Shown here piece by piece: positions 23,500 to 34,494 of a stretch of DNA of 64,000 nt. The DNA is taken from positions 81,221,071 through 81,285,070 of the forward strand of contig CATQJL010000001.1 of the NCBI GenBank assembly GCA_958299035.1, in the 5' to 3' direction. The notes beneath the pieces were generated by a model. The model was not told the DNA's origin. It did no database searches and saw only the letters and a list, made by a program, of their open reading frames with translations. The position numbers and the translations under genes are program-made. The stretch is from Cylicocyclus nassatus (lineage: Eukaryota; Nematoda; Chromadorea; Rhabditida; Strongylidae). How positions within the stretch are numbered: position 1 is the stretch's first letter; the number at the start of each line of letters is the position of its first letter.

Positions 23500-24500
23500 G
23501 GCACGATGAGATCTGGAGCCTTCACAAGTTTGACAAGTCACTGTGCGGGGTAACCGTCAATAACTAAGAAGTCGGAAACTCAAAATTCGCCTAGAATTTG
23601 CATGGTAAGATTACTTAACTTGCCCATTTATAATTATATCCGTTTGTTAAATTAATACCCCTTTTTTGTTCACGGCAAGGTTATACAGGGTGTCCCAAAA
23701 AAATTTATCGAACGTTTGATCGTTAATATCTACCTTCCCAATAAGTCTTTTGCCTTGTTTCAGGTACCTTTTAAAGCTGGCTTCAACTTAGATTTGCATT
23801 ATAGAATGAATCATCTATCTCTCTTCATTACTGAAGGATTACGGTAGAAACTTGAAACATATGGTGTCAATGTGGAAAAACCTGCCGTTTTAAATTTTTT
23901 CAAAAAAATGTGAAAACTTGTGTATTGGGCTTTTTATGGACGCTAAGTTCAATACCAACTATTCACAAGATTACGAAGCTTTCTAAACGGTGTAACCGCG
24001 CTTTTTAGGAACATTGAAAAAAATGGCCGCTACCTCTTACCTGGCATAACTCTTCAATGAAGCATCATAATAAATTGAGAACTTTACTTATAATCAGCAA
24101 CTTTAATTAGCCTAGTGTAAAAGTTTTCAGGCTGTTTTGTTTCCTTTCTGGGGCAAAATATGGCCTTTCATTGCTTAAAACTCTCTTTGAAGTTTCTACC
24201 GTAATCCTACAGTAATGAAAAGAGATGAATAATTCGTTCTATAATGCAAATCTAAGTTGAAGCCAGCTCTACAAAACGGTACCTAAAGCAAGGCAAAAAA
24301 CTTCTTGGGAAGAGAGATATCAACGATCTAACGTTCGACACATTTTTTTGGGACACCCTGTATACTGTAAACCCATTGTAATCTTACAAAAAAGTCCTTA
24401 CCGTGCAATTTTAAGATCGTTTTTGTGATCAACATGTCGGATTCCCAAGACAAGTTTCAGTCAAATATGTAGTATTTTATATTTTTTAGTTGATCTTAGT
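23500..24500. repeat. dispersed repeat unit carrying a foldback insertion
   Basis: 23500-23685 plus 24361-24500 together match 36530-36840 (shared order of AAAATTCGCC..., TTGCATGGTA/TTGCGTGGTG, ...CTTACAAAA, ...CAACATGTCGGAT/CAGCATGTCAGAT). The copy at 36.5 kb lacks the 675-bp insert, so it acts as an empty site for the foldback at 23686-24360. Confidence 0.65.
23686..24360. repeat. foldback element, CAGGGTGTCCC family, copy 3
   Basis: A 675-bp element with intact tips CAGGGTGTCCCAAAAAAATT and TTTTTTTGGGACACCCTG, flanked by TA. It is the best preserved of three copies (others at 469 and 3106). No coding sequence. Confidence 0.9.
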
Positions 24501-24541
24501 AGATGTTGTAGCTGAGGCGAAGATTGCTACACAGATTTGCT

Positions 24542-24580
24542 AGGCTTACGTTTCGGCATCTCCGCCTTCTTTTGAGCTTG
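24542..24580 (-). ncRNA. possible decayed hammerhead-like motif
   Basis: Read on the minus strand, AAGCTCAAAAGAAGGC leads into GGC-GGAGAT-GCC (stem II), then GAAAC and GTA before AAGCC. The layout resembles minimal hammerhead ribozymes of Penelope-like elements, and it lies downstream of the minus-strand endonuclease fragment at 24650-25260. The CUGAUGA box is not intact and stem I pairs poorly, so activity is unlikely. Confidence 0.25.
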
Positions 24581-24649
24581 TAATGACGAAGATATTAAGA
24601 TATTTTAATCGAAAATAAGTTGAGATCTTTTTTAAATGCTCTAACTCCA

Positions 24650-25260
24650 CTATATCGGTAAAACCCAACAGCTGACAGAGCCAGAAACAAACGAGGACGC
24701 GAAACAAGTTAGCGTTTGCCTCATAGCCTTGCAGTCAGGAGTAGCCGACCACTCACAGTAAAGAGCCGCTGCTATGATATGACATATTCCAATCGCTCCC
24801 CGCCTTGACCCGACCCCGATCCAGTAGGTCAAAACACACAAAGGGCCTGGAACAGTGCCAGCTCGTTTGTAATGACAATGCATTTTACTTTCCTGTCGAT
24901 TTTTGGATTCCGCGAAACAGTATAAAAGTCTTCATGGATTTTGCAGGCTATTGTTTGTGGCTCGTGCGATAAGCTTGTGACAGCCATAGCATTTTCGTGA
25001 TGCAGCCTGCTATGAGCACTTAGAGACGTTGATGATATGCTTTTCGCAAGTCCGTCTAAGTGCTCCTTGATCCGAATGCACACTGGTCGCCCTGTTTCGC
25101 TTACGAACTAGTCAACACCCGGACGACAATGATGAGATAGACCACCCCCACCTTCATGAATCGCCTGGCATATCGCACAGACAAACCACGCAGTCAGGAG
25201 TCATACAAATGTTGTCATAAGCAGGATTGTGCATCAGCTGCTTCTTGAGGTTAGGATATG
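24650..25260 (-). pseudogene. Penelope-like element GIY-YIG endonuclease fragment (left arm)
   Basis: A broken copy of the C-terminal endonuclease of a Penelope-like retroelement. Visible in order on the minus strand: a CVVC-like pair of cysteines in the first part with stops, then ETGRPVCIRIKEHLDGLAKS, a degraded STSLSAHSRLHH segment, and RNPKIDRKVKCIVITNELA. Family knowledge: these elements pair a reverse transcriptase with a C-terminal GIY-YIG nuclease whose end reads (A)RNPKINRKEEC..TNELAP. The reverse transcriptase is absent, and stops and frame changes make it inactive. The mirror copy is at 26330-26930. Confidence 0.75.
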
Positions 25261-26320
25261 GCTGGCCGTGCGACAGGTGAGAATTTGCTCATCCCCCCTC
25301 CCCCTTTTCACCCCCTGAACCGGGACCAAGGTGTCACCCTCACCCAAAAGCCGAAAAAAATCAGCGGTAAGGTAAGGTCAAGCAAAGGAGATATTTGTAC
25401 GGGAACTGTTTGTGTATCGGAGAGAAAGAAAATTTGTAGGCATTCACAAACTTCCAGGAAAAAAATAGTAGCTTCTGTAGCTGCACAGTAACTTCAGCGA
25501 GAAAAGTTTTGTGGTATAACGTTCTCCTTTGATTTCAGGGAATAAATAGTTTGCCTAGTGTCCATTCATAGAAGTACCTAGTGAAGGATCTGCCTGGTGA
25601 TTTCTGGGAATTTTTGAGTTTTTAACATCAAAAGTTCATAACTTTTGTAGATGAACAGATGGTACATGAAAATGGTTACCATTGGAACCGTCTCGTCCTC
25701 CGCTTTCAAAAAATAAAGGAAAACATATACTTTGCCTGGAGCCCGTTAAGAAAATGCCGGGTGAAGGGTGGGTGAGACCATTATAATGGGAGTTCTCAAG
25801 TAGACGTCTATTTACAACGGTAGAAAGGCCTCCACCTGAGAGCTCCCATTATAAGAGTTTCACCCACCCTTCACCCGGCACTTCTTTTTAACGGACCCCA
25901 GACAAAATATATATTTTCTGAAAGCGGAGGACGAGTCGGCCCAATGGTGACCATTTCCATCTACCATCTGCTCATCTACAAAAATTATAAAAAATTTTAT
26001 GTTAAAAACTCGAAAATTCTTCTATGAACGGACACTAGGCAAACTATTTATTCCCTGAAATCAAAGGAGAACGTTATACCACGGAACTTTTCTCACTGAC
26101 GTTACTGTACAGCTACAGAAGCTACTATTTTTTTCTTCCCGAAAGTTCGTGAATGCCTATAAATTTTCTTTCTCTCCGATACACGAACAATTCCCGTACA
26201 AATATCTTCTTTGCTTGACCTTTTACTGTTAATTTTTTTCTTTTGGTGAAGGGTGTCACTTTGGTATCGGTTTAGAGGTGAAGTGGGGGTGACCAAATTC
26301 TCACACTATCGCACCTGTGG
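25258..26320. repeat. P-family palindromic repeat, copy 1
   Basis: Arms from GTGCGACAGGTGAGAATTTG to CAAATTCTCACACTATCGCAC, with a centre at about 25745-25890 where GGGTGAAGGGTGGGTGAGAC is mirrored by GTTTCACCCACCCTTCACCC. It shares its sequence with the composite at 11725-15725. The arms also contain TTTGTGTATCGGAGAGAAAG and its inverse. Confidence 0.8.
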
Positions 26321-26329
26321 AGCCAGCCA

Positions 26330-26930
26330 TATTTTAATCTCAAGAAGCAGCTGATGCACAATCCTGCTTATGACAACATTTGTGCGGCTCCTGATTGCGT
26401 GGTTTGTCCGTACGATAGGCCGGGCGATTGCATGAAGGCGGGGGTGGTCTATCTTATCACTATCATTCATGTGTTGAATAGTACGTGGGAAAAATAGGCC
26501 GACCGGTTTGCATTCGGATCGAGGATCACTTAAACGGACTTGCGCAAGGCAAATCATCAACGTCTCTAGGCGCTCGCAGCAGGCTTCGTCACTATAACGC
26601 TAAATTCGATATGGCTGTCACAAGCTTACCACACGAGGCACGAACGATAGCCCATAATATTTTGAGGACTTTTGGACTGTTTCGCGAAATCCAAAAATTA
26701 ACAGAATGGAAGAATGCATTGACGTTACAAATGAGCTGGCACCGTTCCAAGCTCTGTGTGTTTCGACCTACTGGATCTGGGTCGGTTCAAGGCGGGGAGT
26801 GATTGAATATGTCACTATCATAGCAGCGGCGCTTCACTGTGAGTGGTCGCCTACTCCTGACTGCAAGACAAACGCTAACTTGTTTCGCGTCCTCGTTTGT
26901 TTCTGGCTCTGTCAGCTGCTGTTGTACTGA
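26330..26930 (+). pseudogene. Penelope-like element GIY-YIG endonuclease fragment (right arm)
   Basis: The plus-strand mirror of the 24650-25260 fragment. At its start the reading PDCVVCPYDRPGDCMKAGVV followed by YLIT shows the CxxC finger and the GIY-type strand of the nuclease. After a stop and frame change, GRPVCIRIEDHLNGLAQGKS follows, then a decayed tail ending TNELAPFQALCV. It has no reverse transcriptase and is inactive. Together with the left arm it shows two element ends joined head to head. Confidence 0.75.
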
Positions 26931-26962
26931 CATGGTGGAGATGGAGCATCTAAAAAGATAGA

Positions 26963-27575
26963 TTACAAATACTAGGTTGTAAATCAAGTTCTGCCAACAG
27001 AGGTTGAGCTGAATTGTTTTATTTATATCTTCATCATGGGCGGCTGTCAGTTAACGATATCTCTGTCATATGTGCTGATAACCTTAAAATAACGATTTTG
27101 TATATCATGGATGCGCTTTTTCAAAAAGGGCGCAGGCTCTGTTTTGAAACAGGTGGAGAGTTCGATTTTTTGAACCATGGAATTAATGAGGTATTTCTTG
27201 CTTGGAAAAAGCCACAGATACCGGAACAAGTTATGGTCGGATATCGCTTCATCTAAGCAATACAAAGAGTATGAAATAGATTTTGGAATCGAGCTTCTTC
27301 AAGTTTTGCGCTTCTATAATCTGAACTGCTTATTCGCAAATTGAGCGCAACGGATTTTCCTTTTTTTCTGAGCATTTCTTCTTGGTCAATCGTTATTTAA
27401 CAAGCTGATTAGCATATTATGTAACTATTTGGTGAACGCCGAAGTGTAAACCTAATAAGTCTCTGTGACAATCTTAGCTTTAGCTACAACAGGGTCAATC
27501 TACTAAGGTCAACCAAGACATGTCAATAATAATTGACGCTCGGATTAGAATTTGAATTTTATAATTTCCCCTATA
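26963..27575. other. gene-free stretch
   Basis: Nothing recognised. Confidence 0.4.
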
Positions 27576-27577
27576 TA

Positions 27578-28288
27578 TTAGGTCGTCCCGAAAGTTCTTG
27601 CGCACGATTTTCGAAAATTCATAATTCTTCAAATTTTCAACGGATTTGTAAGATCAAAATTTTGTGTGAGAGAGGAACTCATGCTCTTTGCATCTGTGCT
27701 TGAACTTTTCGTTAATGTTTACAAATGAAGGAGAAAAAAGCTCAAAACCAAAATCACTCAAAATTTGAATTTTTCGTGTAGGGTCATAAAAAATCGGGTA
27801 CTTGCAGCAAAAATCGGAGCAGTCAGTATTGTAGGTTCTTTCACAAGCTCTTTCTAACAGTGCAAAGTTTGCGCCGAGTGAACGTCTCTATGAAAAGTTA
27901 TGATTTTCGAGCATGCAATACAAAAGGGCGAATTTGATTTATTTCGGCATTTTTCAGGGAGTTCATAACTTTTCACAGAGACGCTCAATCGGCGCAAACT
28001 TTGCGCTGTTAGAAAGAGCTGGTGAAAGAACCTACAATACTGACTGCTCCGATTTTTGCTGCAAGTATCCGATTTTTTATGACCCTACACGAAAAATTCA
28101 AATTTTGAGTGATTTTGGTTTTGAGCTTCTTTCTTCTTCTTTTGTAAACATTAACGAAAAGTTCAAGCACAGATGCAAAGAGCATGAGTTCCTCTCTTAC
28201 ACAAAATTTTGTTCTTACAAATCCGTTGAGAATTTGAAGTATTATGAATTTTTGAAAATCGTGCGCAAGAACTTTCGGGACGACCTAA
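27578..28288. repeat. mariner-type foldback (TTAGGTCGTCCCG family)
   Basis: A 711-bp inverted repeat: TTAGGTCGTCCCGAAAGTTC and GAACTTTCGGGACGACCTAA, flanked by TA. Long arms: the block around CCTACAATACTGACTGCTCC is present in both orientations. The frame at 27913-28308 (+) runs through the right arm and is not a gene. Confidence 0.9.
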
Positions 28289-28290
28289 TA

Positions 28291-28818
28291 TTATCATTCC
28301 GAAGGTAATTTCGGTTTCTAAAAGGGGCGCCACATCTTATAGAACAAAGATTTCTGAGAGGTCTTGGTTCCATCCGCTTCAGCATTTCATCCTCTTTTTG
28401 ATGATTGTAATATCGTTGCAAAATGTTCGATGAACTCTTGAAATTACCAAAGTACGACTCGTTTTTGAGATTCTAAAGTTTCACAGTTTTTCTAATTTTT
28501 ATATATAAATCCTCCGAAGGAGTCCAAGTAACCGGTGGATGAAGCAAACTATACAGGAAACAGCGCAACTTTTTCTCTTTCCATACCTCGCCATAATTAA
28601 GATTTTTCCTTTAAAACCACTGATTTTGACAGAAAAATGTGAAACTTGACCATCACAAAAGCATGGATCGCAGACTTTGGAAAATTTTCAATGTTATCAA
28701 ACCTTTTGCAATAGAATTACAACCATTGAAAAGAAGATAAAATATTGCATCGGATATTTCTGAGATCTCTCAGAAATCTTTGTTCCGTCAAATGTGGCGT
28801 CCCTTTGAAAAAAAAGAG
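28291..28818. repeat. mariner-type foldback, truncated by the LTR element
   Basis: It begins TTATCATTCCGAAGGTAAT, directly after the previous element, and its CCACATCTTATAGAACAAAG is mirrored by CTTTGTTCCGTCAAATGTGG near 28780. It resembles 59261-60281. The right tip is missing: the LTR retrotransposon starts at 28819. Bases 34731-34754 may be the displaced remainder. Confidence 0.6.
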
Positions 28819-29045
28819 TGTACTAGAACGCATTGAGTCGTTGACGATTTACGATTTATTAGAAAAACACAAAGGTTCCCCCTATACATATCGGCGTACA
28901 TGCCGCGGGCTCACTAAAACAATTTGATAATAGACAAAGCAACACCTAAATGTTTAGGTGTTGCTCATTAATGATAGATTAGGCCGCCTCAGCCTAATCT
29001 ATCATTAGTGAGCGAATTCCAATTACGTTGAACAGCTCTACAACA
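28819..29045 (-). repeat. 3' LTR (plus-strand left)
   Basis: 227 bp, TGTACTAGAACGC...CTCTACAACA. It matches 34495-34730 over most of its length, including GTTCCCCCTATACATATCGG. It contains two hairpins not present in the other LTR: 28939-28964 and the long one at 28963-29013 (22-bp arms, one mismatch). Confidence 0.9.
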
Positions 29046-29060
29046 CCTCCCCCCCCCTCC
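29046..29060 (-). other. polypurine tract
   Basis: On the minus strand this is GGAGGGGGGGGAGG, abutting the 3' LTR. It is the expected plus-strand primer position for an LTR element and fixes the element's orientation. Confidence 0.85.
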
Positions 29061-29963
29061 AAGATGAACAACGGTACATCCTAGGACGAGGATCTACTTG
29101 AATTCGTTCTGGTGGTCGACGATGTCGGCCTGATCTGGTTGGTATCAGTGACGTGGTTGAAGTCAGGGCCCGGCACAGATGGTCAGGGGTCAAACTGGAC
29201 TTCGTTTTTGAAGTTAGAGGCGAAGGGGATATCGTTTTAAACGTCCTAGAGGAAGCGCCGAAAAAAACACGAACATGTCAGGTTTTACGAGTCAAACGTG
29301 TTCTTTCGCAAACGCGCGAAATTCAAACGCAAGGCTCAAACAAACAAATGGCTTGTTTAAACGCACAAACAATCACAAAGCTCCGAATTTGGCCTATGTG
29401 TATACAACATTACTCCAAACCATGTTATGTAAAAAGTTCTAAAAACTTATGTGTCCTAATATCGTTCCCGAATTTGTTAGTTTCTAGACCAACACTTAAC
29501 CAACTGGGTTGGTTTGGAGCATGAGTATCGGAAAGTTCACATAAATTTTGGACATTTTTGATTTGGACGATAAGGACGGTCATAAAATATCATTTAGTGA
29601 AGAAAGCGAATCAAACCACTGCCTCTACTCTTTTTTCAAGCCAAAAGTAGTGTAGCTTTAGGCGTTGATAGATATCGCGCTTCAGTCACATGCGGTGTCC
29701 ATTGAACTATGTGGCGAGAAAAGCATCGTCGGATTGTTGAGGCCAAGATTTGGTCGGCAAAGGAGAATTTCGACATTCTGAGCACTAAAACGGCACCATA
29801 CCCAGTGACAGAGCCTTTAATCAGTCCGAATTGTTTGCTTTTTGCTTTTTTGTTATATTAGAACCCTCTGCTCTTTTTTTCGCTTTTTTATTGTTATTTT
29901 GATTGAATAAGGGTTTCTCTACTGATTTTTACGTCAAGAAGGACTTCGTAAACATTCGCGAAG
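29061..29963. other. non-coding part of the LTR element between integrase and polypurine tract
   Basis: About 0.9 kb with no recognised coding sequence. The plus-strand frame at 29153-29524 has no domain. Confidence 0.5.
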
Positions 29964-31395
29964 TTATGGGGGGCTTCGTTTCCATAAATGCACCAAAAAC
30001 GTGTGCCGGACCCTGGTTGAAGTTGCTTGGCTGTCAGTGACGTCTATGCCATTGTCCAATCGGCCATCTTTGAGACGTTTGGTGTGTGGTGAGTCGCGAT
30101 GGCGATCCATACTTAATCCTCTGCGCATCTGGTTCGCATGTCCTCTCCATAACTGGTCTCCGTAAAGAACATCATATACGGCTTCTCCGTAGCGTTCCTT
30201 TACTCGAGCTGAAATACATTTTTCACATCCAGAGCGAAAATCAATCCATGATGACGTAAACTGTTTCTCCATAGCTTCATTGCCCATTCCTTCTTCTTTG
30301 GCTTCTTCGTTCAGCAGCGACAGTGGTGTCCTTATCTGACGTCACAAGAGCAGCTCGGCAGGCGAACGTTGTGAGCGGTTGTACAAGGCGTTCGTCGATA
30401 CGATTGCAGGAACTCCGTGAGCTTCTCTACCGTTCCTCCCTCCTTAATTTTCTGGAATGTCCTTTTGAAGATATCCACAAACCTCTACGCTTGTCCATTT
30501 GCATGCGGATGGAATGGTGGTAAACGCACATGCTTGATTCTCTCTCTTCACGGAAATCTTGATCCCTTGCTGCGAGCTGCGTCCCGTTATCCGCGATCAC
30601 ACGTGGATTTCCAAATCGAGCGAATAGCGATCTAACAAAAGAGAGATATTAACTTAGATTTGCCTTCTGAGATGATACACATATATTTGGAATCAGCTTG
30701 AAGCGCTTGTCTCAAATATGCTGTTCCTAGCTGCTTAGCTTCATTCTGAAACGAGTTATGGGTCTTCTTTCTGTACAAAGTTTGCATGCTCCTCGACCTA
30801 CTGATGCTACGGTGTCGACGTCTAGGTGGCTTTGTAATTGTATAACGCTCCCTTTCAAGAGCGAAGGATTTAACCTGATGCTGAGTCAACATCCTAGCAC
30901 CACTTTCTTCGAGCAGATTCTTATCTACACGCCGTCTTACGACATTGGAATTTTGTTAATTGATCACAACAGCAAGTCCATAACTCGCTTTGGAATAATG
31001 CTAAGCAGCTAAAAGCAGCATACTTGGAATCAGCGTCCAAAGCTGATTCCAAATATATGTGTCACATCCCAAAAAGCAAATCTAAATTAGTATCCTTCCC
31101 TTGTAAGTTCTTTTAGGGTTGCTGTGGTTGACGATGAAGGCATCTCAAACACTTCTGGCCATTTTCGAGACGCATCGACTACGACAAGATACATCCTTCC
31201 ATTCAGTGATCCTGCATAGTCAATGTGGATTCGATTCCATGGCTTTTCTTCTATCTTCCACGAGTTAGGCACTGTCTTGACCGGCATCTTGGCAGCTTTC
31301 TGACATTCCCTGCATCGACGCACTGAGTCCTCGATGTCTTTGTTGATGCCCATCCAGTATGCGAATCTTCCCGCGAGCATCTTCATCCTTGTCAT
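29964..31395 (-). pseudogene. retrotransposon integrase, interrupted
   Basis: N-terminal zinc-binding part visible as RRCRECQKAAKMP; the catalytic core begins WNRIHIDYAGSLNGRMYLVV with the first Asp. A 468-bp MITE (30636-31103) then splits the core. The second Asp follows in FGNPRVIADNGTQLA (around 30580). At the position of the catalytic Glu (HPHANGQA then E in the family) the codon is TAG (plus-strand 30485-30487), so the active site is lost. The C-terminal part at 29964-30287 retains GEAVYDVLYGDQLWRGHANQ, typical of gypsy-type integrase tails. Further frame changes occur. Confidence 0.85.
30636..31103. repeat. TNA-flanked MITE, copy 3 (TSD TAA), nested in integrase
   Basis: A 468-bp foldback with tips CAAAAGAGAGATATT and GATACTAATT...CCTTCCCTTG, flanked by TAA at 30633-30635 and 31104-31106. 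Arms are complementary for about 110 bp (for example CACATATATTTGGAATCAGC and its inverse). Removing the insert and one TAA restores the integrase reading frame across the site, which confirms the boundaries. Confidence 0.9.
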
Positions 31396-31453
31396 TCAGG
31401 GTTTCCCTCGTATAACTGCTTCAACACCTCTTGTCGCAGCGAGGATGGAATAA

Positions 31454-33100
31454 CTATTCTGTGGCCAATATACAAACGTCCATTTTGCACTGATAAACTC
31501 TCGCCCAGTGCTCTCCAGTTTCCATTATCTCTTTCGGCTTGGACGTCCACGCTCCTGACTGTAGCATTTGTATAACTTGCATGCTATTTTCGTCCTTACA
31601 GGACTCTTCAATCTTACTCCTGGTTACTGGTAGTGCTCGTATAGCCTCAGCTTGAACAGCCCGCACATCTTCTTCTATCTTCGCGATTATAACGTCTTCG
31701 GTTTGGAATGGTCGTGGAAGGATCAGTCGAGACAATGCATCCGCTTGTCCGAATTCTGTCGTCATCTGGTACTCCAGGTCGAAGTCGTATGCGAGTAAAA
31801 TAAGCTTCCATCGTTGCAGCCTGTTCGCTGTATACACGGCACCATCTATTTAGATCCAAATGTGCAGCAGCGCCTTGTGGTCGGTCAGCAGGCATCTTGT
31901 GCAGGATCACAGCCCCAATTCCGTAATCCGATGCGTCTGCAGCTACCACTATCTGTAAGCGAGGATCGAAATGTGTCAGGAGTAAATCCGAGGCTAGAAC
32001 TTCCTTAGCACGCTCAAATGCGTTTTGACATTCCTTCGTCCACTCGAACCTTGCTTCCTTCTTGAGCAATGCGTCTAAGGGTGCACAAAGCTGGCGCATC
32101 TCTGCTACGAAGAGTCCATAGTAGTTGATCATGCCGAGGAAGGAACGAACATCGGCTATGTTCTTCGGCGCTGGCATTTGCTGGATGACCTCAATCTTTT
32201 TTGGGTCCGGCCGGCGTTCGCTCTTGTCGATGATGCAACCTAAGTAACAAATTTCGGGCATTAGGAAGTTGCATTTTTCCAACCTGAAGTGGAATCCATA
32301 GTCCTTGATCCTCTTAAACAAGGCTTCCAAGTTTTGACGATGCTCTTTAAATCCTTCTGTGATAATGATGTCATCAAGATAAGCGGCCATCAAGTCTGCT
32401 TATCATCGAATCCATTATTTGTTGAAATATACCTGGAGCGGATTTTACCCCAAAGGGTAGTCGATTGTAGCGATACAATCCCTTGTGCGTATTGATGGTA
32501 TTGATGGTTAACATCTCCTTCGATGCTTCTTCGACTTCCACTTGTAAATATGCTTTCTAAGTCGAGTTGTGTGAAGAGCTGGCCTCTGTTTAGTTTCGCG
32601 AACACCTCCTCCGCCTTGGGTAATGGGTGCTGGTGCAACTGTAATGCACCATTCAATCCTGTCGAGAAGTCGGCACATAGACGGATTTTCCCGTTCTTCT
32701 TCTTGACAGCAACCACCGGCGCGGCCCATTCTGAGTGTTCGACCGGGGAGATAAATCCCTTGGCTACCAAGCGATCGATTTCTGCTGCAAGTTCCGATGC
32801 TGAGGCGTAGGACACCGGTCGCTTCTTCTTAAAGACTGGAACTGCGTCACTCTTCAAGACTAGCCTTGCCTTGCTCTTTGTGCACTTTCCCAGGTCGCTG
32901 TTGAAGACATCCTCATATCTCTTCTTCAAATCGGCGACCACTTCGGCTCGGAATCTCTCTTCGCTAGCTACCTTTCTGCAGTGGTGTCCTTCAGCCTCTT
33001 GTATGCCGGCAACTGGATACACCATTCCAGTCCCAGCAGATTCGAGCTTTTCGTGACGTAGCAAGTTCCATTTCCATAGACGGTTTTCCCTGTTACTCAA
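31454..33100 (-). pseudogene. retrotransposon reverse transcriptase and RNase H
   Basis: The first frame (33100-32390) covers the fingers: KKRPVSYASASELAAEIDRL, GFISPVEHSEWAAPVVAVKK, IRLCADFSTGLNGAL and a corrupted FTQLDL region. A frameshift near 32393 leads into the second frame (32393 on) with the catalytic AYLDDIIIT, then CNFLMPEICYLGCIIDK, RSFLGMINYYGLFVAEMR and the RNase H start VVAADASDYGIGAVI. A further shift near 31840 gives the tethered tail with LEYQMTTEFGQADALSR. Gypsy-type order and motifs; at least two frameshifts. Confidence 0.9.
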
Positions 33101-33133
33101 TTCTTAATCTTGAAATCGGTCGAAATTTACCGT

Positions 33134-33445
33134 TTATCTGCATCGGCGTCCTGCAGTTTTTACGGGCAATACACAGGGTTCCAGAGCAAAGGATCCCATC
33201 CTTTTCCAGATTCTGCGCGATATTAAGGTTATATCTGCACCTGTGTCCAACTGGAGTTTGAGGAAGCAACATCTAACCAAGACGTCGAGGTAAGTCCGCG
33301 CGTTCTCGGCGTCAAAGGCACCACATTCTTGCACTGCCTTCTGCGACCAAAGTGTTGGGCCCTTGTCTTCCGTCGCTTCTTCTGACCACTGTTGACAGAT
33401 TACGGGCACTCCCTTCTGAAATGTGGTCCACCGCATATGAAGCAA
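33134..33445 (-). pseudogene. retrotransposon aspartic protease
   Basis: The active-site motif LQLDTGADITLISRRIWKRM is intact. Just upstream, in another frame (about 33400-33460), a zinc knuckle CFICGGPHFRREC is readable, i.e. the nucleocapsid end of gag, followed by a stop. The protease's own frame begins by overlapping that region, so a frameshift separates gag and protease in this copy. Confidence 0.85.
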
Positions 33446-33446
33446 T

Positions 33447-34327
33447 TTACCTTTTTCTCAAATACCGCATGGATATCATGTGTGCCTTCCATGTATTATC
33501 CATTTTCAGAGCATTGAAATTTTCACAGTCCTTGACTAGGTCCTCGATTGTCAACGGTGCTTCGTCCGTGTGAGCGTCCAGTCGACGAATCATCCGAAGG
33601 CGGACTTCCCTAAATGAGGGATCTTGAGGACCTGCTACGAAATGCAGCGTCTTCATAGCCGTGTAGCCGACCTCCTTAAGCCGGGCATCCTCGTCCATCC
33701 GCTTTATTAACGTACTCACGGTACGTACGCTGGCTTGAGCGAAGGGCAGGTTATCCTTAGGCACTCATACCGTCTTCTGATGAGAGTCTTCTTGGAGGCG
33801 AACAGCTTCTGGGGATTCGCGACGGTAGTATCGAAGTCCAAGTCGCTTGGCTGCGCAGGCAGAACCTCATCGGCGTACTTCCTGTATGCTTCTTCATCCG
33901 GCTTCATAAGGATCAAGTCGTGCTTCTTTTAATCCGCGAGCTGGGAGTCGCGAATGACCGATCCGTACCTGCCATACCAGCACGCAAAGGTGTTACCTGT
34001 TTCTTCGTCTGAGAGAAACCTTTGCACGTCCTTACTCAGCTGACCGTACTGATCCTTGCTGGTGTATTGGACGGCTCCCTGATTACTGACCAGGGTGGAA
34101 ATCAGCGTCCTCGTTTGCTCTTGCTGAGCTTGCAGCTGCATCTGCACTTGTTCCTGCTGGGCTTGTAGTCGAGCTTGCATTTGTTCCTGCTGAAGCTGCA
34201 TATACAGCTCCATCTCCTCCTGTTGGAGCCGCATCTGGTCGACCATGACTGACAGGACCTTCTCCAGAGAGTCATGGCCATGCCGTTCTTCACCACTAGT
34301 TTTCGGCATGGTAGACCTCCCAGACAA
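33447..34327 (-). pseudogene. retrotransposon gag, in three pieces
   Basis: The N-terminal piece (34327-33929) has MSGRSTMPKTSGEERHGHD, then a Gln/Glu-rich coiled-coil stretch (about residues 30-75, repeats of LQAQQEQ), then a capsid-like part ending GNTFACWYGRYGSVIRDSQ before a stop. A second piece (33916-33716) and a third (33764-33447) continue the capsid-like sequence. The CCHC-type knuckle lies just beyond. Confidence 0.75.
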
Positions 34328-34474
34328 TTCTTCTAAACCGATAACTTCCTAGCAAAGCTTACTTCTTTGCTCCCCGACCAGTGGTGGGTTCCTCCTCGAT
34401 TTGAGCTGCAGCAGTTTCTTGTCCTTGATCGATGTGGAGGATTCTGGTCCTTGGTTGGTGGAGCTCCTTCTGGT

Positions 34475-34494
34475 CCTTGATCCTCATTGCCAAT
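34475..34494 (-). other. candidate primer binding site
   Basis: The minus strand just inside the 5' LTR reads ATTGGCAATGAGGATC. A TGG start within two bases of the LTR end fits priming by a tRNA 3' CCA end. I could not assign the tRNA. Confidence 0.4.

Larger units (their letters stand above)
24622..26962. mobile_element. palindrome of two inverted Penelope-like element fragments around a P-family repeat
   Basis: The two arms (outer limits about 24622 and 26962) are diverged inverted copies of each other. Each arm carries the same Penelope-like GIY-YIG endonuclease region, reading outward, and the centre (25258-26320) is a P-family palindrome. Because the arms differ at many positions by eye, this is an old natural structure, unlike the near-identical palindrome at 45-47 kb. 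Confidence 0.7.

Noticed and set aside
27913..28308. 131-codon frame
   Set aside because: It runs into the right arm and tip of a foldback element.
34102..34296. Lysine-rich minus-strand frame
   Set aside because: Alternative-frame shadow of the Gln-rich gag coiled coil.
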